From contig JAGODU010000026.1 in NCBI GenBank assembly GCA_017998095.1, positions 1-34,894 on the forward strand: a DNA stretch of 34,894 bases, written 5' to 3'. Positions 1 through 6,415 of the stretch are shown piece after piece. A program made the translations under genes and the position numbers. Numbering within the stretch: position 1 is the stretch's first letter; each line of letters begins with the position of its first letter. The stretch is from Prolixibacteraceae bacterium (GTDB lineage: Bacteria > Bacteroidota > Bacteroidia > Bacteroidales > Prolixibacteraceae). Under the pieces are notes generated by a model. The model was not told the DNA's origin. It did not search any database and was given only the letters and a program-made list of their open reading frames with translations.

Positions 1-103
1 GCTAATAAAGAACTGGCAAATGTCAAGTTCAGATTTAAAACTAATTAGCTTTTTCATTAGTATCTTTTAATTATTCATACTACTACCCCCAAATTAATTG
101 AAT

Positions 104-922
104 ATGAAAAAATTCATATCCCTCATAATTATTACTATAAATTCACTTAATACATTCCCTAATGACTTTTATTTTTCAAAAGGCAGTGATGCTACCGGGA
201 TGGGGAATGCCTACATCAGCAGAACCGGTTTATCATCTGCATTTCACAATCAGGCCGGACTTACTGAAATAAATAGTATTCAATTTCTTGTAAATTGTGA
301 AAACAGGTTTCTTTTAAAAGATGTTAATTCTTTGAATTTGTTAATGGCATTACCTGCTACTACAGGTAATTTTGCTATGCATACTGATTTTACCGGTAAT
401 ATTCAAAATTACAATTCGAGGATTGGAGTTGCATATTCTAAAAAACTTACAAAGAAATTGTATTCAGGACTACAAATGAACTTCCTTCTTTCATGTTACT
501 CAGAAAACAATAAAAATTATTCATGGGAAACAGGACTTGAATTAGGTTTTATTTATCAATTTTCAGAACTGACATCTTGCGGAATTCATGTTTCAAATCC
601 ATATAATTTAAGACTTTCAAAAAACAATAATAATCCAGTAGAATCCATTTGCATAAGAGGAGGATTTCATACAAAATACAGTGAGTATTTCATTGTTGCA
701 TTAGAAGCAGAATACAAAAACAATACGAAATTAAACCTGAAAGCAGGTATTGAAAGTGAAGTCAGGGGAGAACTAACCATCAGGGGAGGGATAAATACCT
801 ATCCATTTTCTTTATATGGAGGGATAGGATTAAAAAGATCTGCATACAAATTAGATATTTCATTAGCTTACTATCCTGTCCCGGGGTTATGTCCATCTTT
901 AACTTTAATTTTCTCAAAGTGA
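104..922 (+). CDS. PorV/PorQ-like outer-membrane beta-barrel protein
   Basis: A 272-residue predicted outer-membrane barrel. After a short hydrophobic N-terminus (MKKFISLIIITINSL), the mature part opens with SDATGMGNAYIS and then SSAFHNQAGL. This is the pattern of PorV, PorQ and UPF0164-type barrels (a small Gly-Met-Gly segment, then an Asn-x-Ala-Gly-Leu turn). The rest is alternating polar/aromatic strands ending in a hydrophobic strand with a terminal aromatic residue (LTLIFSK). I start at the ATG at 104; a TTG two codons earlier is also in frame. The stop overlaps the next start (TGATG at 920-924), so the two genes are translationally coupled. Family members include type IX secretion accessory proteins, but the specific role here is not visible. 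Barrel assignment is fairly sure; function is unknown. Confidence 0.7.
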   Translation: MKKFISLIIITINSLNTFPNDFYFSKGSDATGMGNAYISRTGLSSAFHNQAGLTEINSIQFLVNCENRFLLKDVNSLNLLMALPATTGNFAMHTDFTGNIQNYNSRIGVAYSKKLTKKLYSGLQMNFLLSCYSENNKNYSWETGLELGFIYQFSELTSCGIHVSNPYNLRLSKNNNNPVESICIRGGFHTKYSEYFIVALEAEYKNNTKLNLKAGIESEVRGELTIRGGINTYPFSLYGGIGLKRSAYKLDISLAYYPVPGLCPSLTLIFSK

Positions 923-2946
923 TGAAACTGCTTTCACTATGCTTTCTATTGCTCTTTGTTTATAAATTCTCATTCACCCAGACACAAAATACGGCATTAA
1001 CAAATGAGATCACAGAGCGTATAGCAGAAACTTATATCGGGGTTTCAGAAGAGAATAATGACATGGAATCTGTAATAGATAACCTTGAAAAAATAGCTGA
1101 AAATCCAATTAATTTAAATACAGCAACTAAAAAAGAATTAGAAGATTTGAACTTACTTACTGCATATCAGATTGAAAATTTGTTAATATACAGAAATAAC
1201 GTAGGGAATATTTACAGTGTTTTTGAGCTAATTGGGATAGACGGGTTTAATGCTATACTTATAAATGATCTTATGAATTTTATTTATGCAGGTGATATAA
1301 CACCCATTGAAAAGGATTTTTCAAAAAACGAAATTAACATAAGGACTCAATACACTTTAGAAAAATCAAAAGGGTTCGAAGAAAAAGAGTTTAAGGGTAT
1401 CAGACCCAAACTGTTTCTGAAATATAATTACCAAAAAGGAGAAAAATTTTCAGGGGGAATAACAGCAGAAAATGATTCAGGAGAAGAATTCTTCAAAGGC
1501 AGTAATTCCCGGGGATTTGACTTCTATTCCGGACACCTTTGCTGGAATGGAAGAAACATAATAAAAAGAATAATTGTTGGTGATTATCAGGTTAAGCTTG
1601 GTCAGGGAGCAACAATGTGGGCAGGATATGGTAAAAGAAAATCAGCTGAATCAATTTCTCTCAGATTTGACGGACAAGGAATAAGACCATTTACCTCATC
1701 AGATGAGAATCTGTTTTTAAGAGGGGGGGCAGTTCTGTTTGAGAAAGGAAATTACAATATGCTTTTATTTATTTCTGAAAAAAATATAGATGCGAACATA
1801 TCAGAAACAGATTCTTCAGGCAATTATATTAAAGTCTCTTCATTGAAAACATCCGGATATCATCGTACTGATTCAGAAATATATGATGAAAAGAAACTCA
1901 ATTCATTTACTACCGGATTTAGTGCTGTTATAAGTAAAAGCAAGTTTAAAGCTGGACTGAATTTTGTTTATCAAAAATTCAATTTACCAATTGAACCTGA
2001 AGAAAAACTCTATAATAAATTCAAATTCAGGGGAGACAACAATTTCAACATAAGTACTGATGCATTGATTATCAGCAAAAGAACTAATTTCTTTGGAGAA
2101 GCTGCAATCAGCAAATCAGGAGGTTTGGCTTTAATTGCAGGTATGGAATCCAATCCTTCAAGTGAAATTGGTTTATCCTTATTATTCAGGAGCTATTCAA
2201 AAGAATTTCATACAATATGTGGTAATTCAATTTCAGAATCAGGATTAAACAATGAAGCCGGAATACTGACTAATTTTATTTGGACTCCGATACCACACAG
2301 TAAACTTTCCGGATATATTGACTTTTATAAATCGTACTGGCCGGAATATAATGTATCGAATCTTTCTTCAGGAACTGATTTAGTAATAAATGGTGAATAT
2401 GCTATCAACTCTTATTCAAAATTCTCAATGAGATTTAAAGAAGAAATTTCAAATAAATCATCAAAAGAAGAGCAAAGTGCTATAAAAAAAGATATAAATA
2501 CAACATCTCAAAAAATCAGATTACAATATAGCTGGTCTCCAAATGGATCAATTTCACTAAATCTAAGAGGAGAAATATCCTCATATAATAAAAACAACAG
2601 CATTTCATCCGGATGGTTAATCATGTCTAATATTAAAACGTCCTTTTTAAAAAACAAGTTAGTTACAACAGCAAGTGCTTCATTTTTTAATACTGAAGAT
2701 TATGATTCAAGAATATATACATATGAGAATGATATTCCTTCAAATAATTATATACCTGCATTTCAGAATAAAGGAATTCGATTATACATGAATCTCAAGT
2801 ATAAAATTTCCAATAATTTTACAATTTATTTAAAGGCAGGCACAACCCAATATCTTGATGATATTATAAAAACGGGTACAGGTTTAAATGAAATAAACAG
2901 CAATCATAAAACTGACATTAAGCTTCAATTAAGAATACGTTTATGA
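922..2946 (+). CDS. Secreted helix-hairpin-helix protein with beta-barrel-like C-terminal part
   Basis: A 674-residue envelope protein. The start at 922 gives a clear signal peptide (MKLLSLCFLLLF..., residues 1-20) and overlaps the previous stop; an upstream in-frame ATG at 889 would spoil the signal. Residues about 62-123 form a ComEA-type HhH domain: INLNTA, then KELEDL, a first hairpin reading LNLLTA, IYRNNVGNIYSVFEL, and a second hairpin reading IGIDGF. The usual GIG hairpin glycines are largely lost. The remaining 550 residues are rich in alternating aromatic strands such as FGEAAISKSGGLALIAGM and end in LKLQLRIRL-type strands, which suggests an outer-membrane barrel. Similar proteins in Bacteroidota are usually labelled only as helix-hairpin-helix domain proteins. 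Role unknown; DNA binding is possible but not shown. Confidence 0.75.
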   Translation: MKLLSLCFLLLFVYKFSFTQTQNTALTNEITERIAETYIGVSEENNDMESVIDNLEKIAENPINLNTATKKELEDLNLLTAYQIENLLIYRNNVGNIYSVFELIGIDGFNAILINDLMNFIYAGDITPIEKDFSKNEINIRTQYTLEKSKGFEEKEFKGIRPKLFLKYNYQKGEKFSGGITAENDSGEEFFKGSNSRGFDFYSGHLCWNGRNIIKRIIVGDYQVKLGQGATMWAGYGKRKSAESISLRFDGQGIRPFTSSDENLFLRGGAVLFEKGNYNMLLFISEKNIDANISETDSSGNYIKVSSLKTSGYHRTDSEIYDEKKLNSFTTGFSAVISKSKFKAGLNFVYQKFNLPIEPEEKLYNKFKFRGDNNFNISTDALIISKRTNFFGEAAISKSGGLALIAGMESNPSSEIGLSLLFRSYSKEFHTICGNSISESGLNNEAGILTNFIWTPIPHSKLSGYIDFYKSYWPEYNVSNLSSGTDLVINGEYAINSYSKFSMRFKEEISNKSSKEEQSAIKKDINTTSQKIRLQYSWSPNGSISLNLRGEISSYNKNNSISSGWLIMSNIKTSFLKNKLVTTASASFFNTEDYDSRIYTYENDIPSNNYIPAFQNKGIRLYMNLKYKISNNFTIYLKAGTTQYLDDIIKTGTGLNEINSNHKTDIKLQLRIRL

Positions 2947-2971
2947 CATATTATCATTTTAACTACATTTG
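2940..2971 (+). promoter_or_regulatory. Candidate Bacteroidota-type promoter for the acyltransferase-HAD pair
   Basis: TACATTTG at 2964-2971 matches the -7 consensus TAnnTTTG exactly. It lies 20 bases after TTTA (2940-2943), a one-mismatch -33 element. It sits just before the acyltransferase start at 2989 and overlaps the end of the HhH gene. The -7 match is strong and the -33 weak. Confidence 0.4.
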
Positions 2972-2988
2972 CAGGTTTAAATTTTAAA

Positions 2989-4128
2989 ATGATGAATAGA
3001 TTCGATGATATCCGTCCCTACAATGACGATGAAGTAAATGATGCAATTCATTCATTGATTGCAGATCCCGGATTTATGAAGATAGTCGAAATGCTTTATC
3101 CAAAACAGGATGAAAGAGAGAAAATGATTTATCTGTTAAAAAAAATTACTTCTGTCGAAGAGTTTCAAAAAAATATAATTGTACATCTTCTTGAAGAAAC
3201 AGAAAAAAAGACAACTTCAGGAATAAGTTTTAGTGCAATGGAGCAATTTCGTACAGATGGAAATTATCTATTTATCTCAAATCATCGTGATATTATACTT
3301 GACTCTGCTTTTCTCAATTTAATAATGGACAAGCATAATTTCAGAAAGACAGAAATTGCTATAGGTGATAATCTTCTTATCTATGAATGGATTGAAAAGC
3401 TCGTTAAAATAAATCGTTCTTTCATCGTAAAAAGAAATCTGGGAATGAGAGAGCAGCTTGAATCGTCAAAGAAACTATCATCATACATAAGATATGCCAT
3501 TACAAGAAAAGGAGAATCGATTTGGATTGCACAAAAAGAAGGCAGGACAAAAGATGGCAATGACCAAACACAACAAGCCATTCTTAAAATGTTAAACATG
3601 AGCAATGAAGGCTCATTACTAGAGGGTTTTTTCGAATTAAACATAGTTCCCATGGCCATTTCCTATGAAATAGAGCCATGTGCAATTTCCAAAGTTGAAG
3701 AATTATTAAATAGAAAATATAATCCTGATTTTGCAAAAACACAAAAAGACGACCTTAAAAGTATGGCTAATGGATTCATGTCTCAAAAAGGAAGAATACA
3801 TTATTCTTTTGGAAATCCTTTAAACTACAGGCTCGTTGAGCTAATAAAAGAAAAGAAAACAAATGAAGCAATATCATCAATTTCAGAATATATTGATAAA
3901 AGAATTTACTTCAACTATAAGCTTTGGCCAAATAACTATATAGCTTTTGATTTATTGAATAACAATCAGACATTTTCAGATAAATATTCTGAAGAAGAGA
4001 AAGATAATTTCATTTCAAGAATGAATAAAGAAATTTCAACTTTAAATTTCCCTGTTGAAGAAACCAGAACTATGTATTTGAATATGTATGCGAATCCGGT
4101 TGTAAATTATATGCGGCACTTTGGATAA
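2989..4128 (+). CDS. PlsC/PlsB-like glycerolipid acyltransferase family protein
   Basis: A 379-residue protein with the landmarks of glycerophosphate acyltransferases. Residues 98-105 read NHRDIILD (block I, catalytic His99), IVKRNLGMREQL follows at about 146-157 (block II-like), and EGRTKDG is at 184-190 (block III, substrate phosphate binding). The acidic residue in block I lies one position further than the classic H-x4-D. There is no signal peptide or clear membrane helix, so it is likely cytoplasmic or membrane-associated. It probably transfers an acyl chain to glycerol-phosphate, lyso-phosphatidate or another polar lipid; the substrate cannot be read from sequence. ATGATG gives two adjacent starts and the first is used. 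A HAD hydrolase follows 26 bases later and is probably co-transcribed. Confidence 0.75.
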   Translation: MMNRFDDIRPYNDDEVNDAIHSLIADPGFMKIVEMLYPKQDEREKMIYLLKKITSVEEFQKNIIVHLLEETEKKTTSGISFSAMEQFRTDGNYLFISNHRDIILDSAFLNLIMDKHNFRKTEIAIGDNLLIYEWIEKLVKINRSFIVKRNLGMREQLESSKKLSSYIRYAITRKGESIWIAQKEGRTKDGNDQTQQAILKMLNMSNEGSLLEGFFELNIVPMAISYEIEPCAISKVEELLNRKYNPDFAKTQKDDLKSMANGFMSQKGRIHYSFGNPLNYRLVELIKEKKTNEAISSISEYIDKRIYFNYKLWPNNYIAFDLLNNNQTFSDKYSEEEKDNFISRMNKEISTLNFPVEETRTMYLNMYANPVVNYMRHFG

Positions 4129-4154
4129 AATATTTTCTTTAAAGTTATATAACG

Positions 4155-4808
4155 ATGCTTCGGCAATTTGAAAAAATAAATACAATAATCTGGGATTGGA
4201 ATGGTACTTTGCTAAATGATACTGATATTTGTATTTCAACAATAAATGAATTATTAGCAGAAAGAGGCCTCAGCGAAATTTCCAGAGAAAATTATCTTGA
4301 ACTTTTTGGTTTTCCAGTTATAGACTATTATAAAAAAATAGGTTTCAAATTCGAAAAAGAGTCATTTGAAATACCTGCAAATCAATATATTCAAAAATAC
4401 CATTCAAAGTTATCTCAATGTGAATTGCACAATCAGGTTTTAGAAGTTTTAAAATACTTTAAGGAATCAGGATTCAAGCAATTGGTATTATCTGCATCTG
4501 AGGATACAAAACTTAAAGAAGCTATTACTCATTTTAAAATTGTAGATTTTTTCGATGAAATTAGTGGTCTCGACAACCACTTTGCTTTTTCCAAAACAAC
4601 TCTTGGAATAAACATGTTGAATAAGTTGAAAATTTCTCCTGAAAATACATGTCTGATTGGTGACACAGACCACGATAGTGAAGTAGCAGATGCCATCGGA
4701 TGTAAATGCATTTTAATTGCAGATGGCCATCAAAGTAAATCTCGCCTTGAGGAAACCGGTTCATTCGTAATAGATAACCTCAAAGATCTTTTTAATGTTT
4801 TAAGATAA
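4155..4808 (+). CDS. HAD-superfamily hydrolase, phosphoglycolate phosphatase-like
   Basis: A 217-residue HAD hydrolase with a C1-type helical cap. Motif I is DWNGT at 14-18 (nucleophile Asp14), motif II lies in LVLSAS at 110-115, the motif III lysine is about Lys147 (FSKTTLG), and motif IV is GDTDHD at 169-174, which binds Mg2+. Motif I carries Asn where most phosphatases have the acid/base Asp (DxDx[TV]); this DWNGTL form is, from memory, common in one bacterial clade. It probably dephosphorylates a small phosphorylated metabolite; specificity is unknown. It follows the acyltransferase by 26 bases and ends just before a strong hairpin, so it is the last gene of this plus-strand unit. Confidence 0.8.
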   Translation: MLRQFEKINTIIWDWNGTLLNDTDICISTINELLAERGLSEISRENYLELFGFPVIDYYKKIGFKFEKESFEIPANQYIQKYHSKLSQCELHNQVLEVLKYFKESGFKQLVLSASEDTKLKEAITHFKIVDFFDEISGLDNHFAFSKTTLGINMLNKLKISPENTCLIGDTDHDSEVADAIGCKCILIADGHQSKSRLEETGSFVIDNLKDLFNVLR

Positions 4809-4834
4809 AATCTAATTGAAACATTCAAGTAAAA

Positions 4835-4866
4835 ATGGGCTTATTTAGACAATCAAATAAGCCCAT
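4835..4866. terminator. Bidirectional intrinsic terminator between convergent units
   Basis: A perfect 12-bp stem (ATGGGCTTATTT at 4835-4846, AAATAAGCCCAT at 4855-4866) with an 8-base loop. Read on the minus strand the stem is followed by TTTT, so it fits best as the terminator of the RHH gene. On the plus strand the tail (TGCATTTATAATTT) is less uniform, but it still closes the HAD gene unit. Confidence 0.8.
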
Positions 4867-4902
4867 TGCATTTATAATTTAATGTATAATGAGGGTTAAT
4901 AA

Positions 4903-5076
4903 TTACTTTTTTGTTTTAGGTTGACGTCCGCTTTTCTTAAGTGCCTGATCGACAATATACAATATCTGACCATTTGTGCTTCTGAATTCATCAGCAGCCC
5001 ATTTTTCTATAGCAGCCATTGTATCTGAATCAATACGCAAAACAAAACTTTTAGTTTTATTATCCTTCTCTGCCAT
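4903..5076 (-). CDS. Small Arc-like ribbon-helix-helix DNA-binding protein
   Basis: A 57-residue protein whose ATG is the complement of 5074-5076 and whose TAA is at 4903-4905. The sequence KSFVLRIDSDTMAAIEKWA gives a beta strand followed by helix A; after it comes DEFRSTNGQILYIVDQAL, the turn and helix B of an Arc/MetJ-type ribbon-helix-helix fold. The tail is basic (KKSGRQPKTKK). Such proteins bind DNA as dimers through the paired N-terminal strands (here FVLRI). It starts only 2 bases after the SPFH stop, so it is almost certainly translated from the same mRNA, and a strong terminator follows. No toxin gene is adjacent, so an ordinary toxin-antitoxin reading is not supported. Its target is unknown; autoregulation of the SPFH operon is possible. 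Confidence 0.85.
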   Translation of the reverse strand: MAEKDNKTKSFVLRIDSDTMAAIEKWAADEFRSTNGQILYIVDQALKKSGRQPKTKK

Positions 5077-5078
5077 TA

Positions 5079-6050
5079 TTAATTATATAAAGATCCTGTA
5101 TTTAAAACCGGTGATGCATTTTCATCACTACACAGTACAACCAGCAAATTGCTTACCATTGCAGCCTTCTTTTCTTCATCAAGTTCAACAACATTCTCCT
5201 CAGAAAGTTTGTTTAAAGCCATTTTAACCATACCCACAGCACCGTCAACAATTTTTTCACGTGCAGCAATAATTGCTTCTGCCTGTTGACGCCTTAACAT
5301 TACTGCTGCAATTTCTGGTGCATAAGCCAAATAATTAATTCTGGCTTCAATAACATGTATACCTGCAATTGATAATCTTTCATTTAGTTGGTTTTCTAAA
5401 ATATCATTTATTTCTTCTCCACCCGACCTTAATGTTAAATCATTTAGATTATCCGAACCGGAATGATCATATGAATACATACCTGCAACATTTCTTAATG
5501 CAGAATCGCTTTGAATCTTAACAAAATTCTGATATGATTTCATTCTTTCATTTACCTTATGAATTGCAGAGTTAGCAGCAACGGCTGTCAGCATAGATTC
5601 ACTGTCAATATCAAATGTAGCCTTGTAGGTATCAGATACATGCCAAACAACAACGACGCCAATCATAATAGGATTGCCGGACTTATCATTTACTTTGATT
5701 GGCTCTGCATCAAGGTTTCTGGCTCTGAGTGTTAATTTCTTTTTTGTGTAAAAAGGATTAACCCAATAAAAACCGTTCTCTTTTATTGTTCCCGAATATT
5801 TTCCAAAAAAGACTAAAACCATAGCTTCATTAGGTTCAATCTGCATTAAACCTCCCCAGAACAAGCAGTTCAGGAAAAACAATAAAGTATCAACAATTAG
5901 TACAAAAACTTTTAATGGGGTATTTTCTTCATAATTTGATACTGCCCATACGAAAATGGCAATTATTCCTGCAAGTAATAGAATGTTTAATATCAACATT
6001 AATATCCCTGACATTTTAAAACCGGTAAAAACTTCTTCTTTTGTTTTCAT
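5079..6050 (-). CDS. SPFH (band 7/prohibitin-like) domain membrane protein
   Basis: A 323-residue protein with two N-terminal membrane helices (about 13-37 and 47-68) followed by an SPFH domain. The domain starts at IEPNEAMVLVFFGKYSG and continues through GFYWVNPF and RARNLDAEPIKVNDKSGNPI to VVVVWHVSD. The later part has the helical stretch RRQQAEAIIAAREKIVDGA typical of band 7 proteins and a conserved-looking end (VLNTGSLYN). SPFH proteins oligomerise on membranes and organise other membrane proteins or proteases. No NfeD-like partner gene is next to it; instead an Arc-like protein follows 2 bases downstream. The first ATG at 6050 fits the membrane helices. Specific function unknown; family assignment is firm. 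Confidence 0.9.
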   Translation of the reverse strand: MKTKEEVFTGFKMSGILMLILNILLLAGIIAIFVWAVSNYEENTPLKVFVLIVDTLLFFLNCLFWGGLMQIEPNEAMVLVFFGKYSGTIKENGFYWVNPFYTKKKLTLRARNLDAEPIKVNDKSGNPIMIGVVVVWHVSDTYKATFDIDSESMLTAVAANSAIHKVNERMKSYQNFVKIQSDSALRNVAGMYSYDHSGSDNLNDLTLRSGGEEINDILENQLNERLSIAGIHVIEARINYLAYAPEIAAVMLRRQQAEAIIAAREKIVDGAVGMVKMALNKLSEENVVELDEEKKAAMVSNLLVVLCSDENASPVLNTGSLYN

Positions 6051-6069
6051 TGCTTTTATTTATTATGAT

Positions 6070-6100
6070 ATTATTTTGATATCACAAAATTCAAAATAAT
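6070..6100. promoter_or_regulatory. Inverted repeat at the SPFH-RHH promoter (candidate operator)
   Basis: ATTATTTTGA (6070-6079) and TCAAAATAAT (6091-6100) form a perfect 10-bp inverted repeat with an 11-base spacer. It spans the predicted -7 element and start point of the SPFH promoter. A dimeric regulator could bind here; the RHH protein of the same operon is an obvious candidate, but that is inference. Confidence 0.4.
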
Positions 6101-6115
6101 TCTTTAAATATCAAA
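6085..6115 (-). promoter_or_regulatory. Candidate promoter of the SPFH-RHH operon
   Basis: On the minus strand TTTG (6115-6112) is followed after 19 bases by GAATTTTG (6092-6085). This matches the Bacteroidota pattern TTTG-N19-TAnnTTTG with one mismatch at the first -7 position. It would give a leader of about 30 bases before the start at 6050. Confidence 0.5.
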
Positions 6116-6138
6116 GAATATTATCACTTTTTTTTAAT

Positions 6139-6165
6139 AAAAAAGCCACTCCGAAAAGTGGCTTT
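6139..6165 (-). terminator. Intrinsic terminator of the symporter unit
   Basis: A 9-bp stem, AAAGCCACT (6142-6150) with AGTGGCTTT (6157-6165), and a 6-base loop. On the minus strand it is followed by a run of T (complement of 6139-6144). It lies 22 bases after the stop of the small membrane protein gene. Confidence 0.8.
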
Positions 6166-6186
6166 AAATAAAACGCTAATATTTTC

Positions 6187-6399
6187 TTATTTATCTTTTT
6201 TCTTTTTTTTGAAAAGGTCTGAAAAAGCAAGCATCAAACCTCCAAACAATAACATAAAAAGTCCAGACCAAAGGTTAATATTAATATTCAGAGATATACC
6301 GTACATTTCATTTCCACCGGTTACAAGTCCGAATATTGTAAGGATAATTCCAAAAATTGAAAACATTGCCCCTATTGGTATTTTAATATCTAGTCCCAT
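6187..6399 (-). CDS. Small two-helix membrane protein, symporter neighbour
   Basis: A 70-residue protein with two predicted membrane helices, about 8-28 (PIGAMFSIFGIILTIFGLVTG) and about 42-60 (INLWSGLFMLLFGGLMLAFS), and a strongly basic tail (KKKKKDK), which suggests that the C-terminus is cytoplasmic. It starts 16 bases after the symporter stop and ends just before the terminator, so the two genes form one unit. Small membrane proteins encoded beside sodium:solute symporters are known for other subfamilies (for example the DUF485 partner of ActP and YhdT with PanF), and this may be an analogous accessory subunit. I recall similar short proteins beside symporters in other phyla but cannot check it. 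Function unknown. Confidence 0.8.
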   Translation of the reverse strand: MGLDIKIPIGAMFSIFGIILTIFGLVTGGNEMYGISLNININLWSGLFMLLFGGLMLAFSDLFKKKKKDK

Positions 6400-6415
6400 A
6401 TTATAATTTTTATTT

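Noticed and set aside
1..70. Possible 3' end of an upstream plus-strand gene before the first barrel gene
   Set aside because: Two frames are open from base 1 (one stops at 46-48, reading ...KFRFKTN; another at about 68-70). Too little sequence to choose between them or to claim either.
4903..6050. SPFH-RHH pair as a toxin-antitoxin module
   Set aside because: The RHH protein looks like an antitoxin by fold alone; the SPFH partner is a normal membrane protein with no toxin motif and no other small gene is adjacent.
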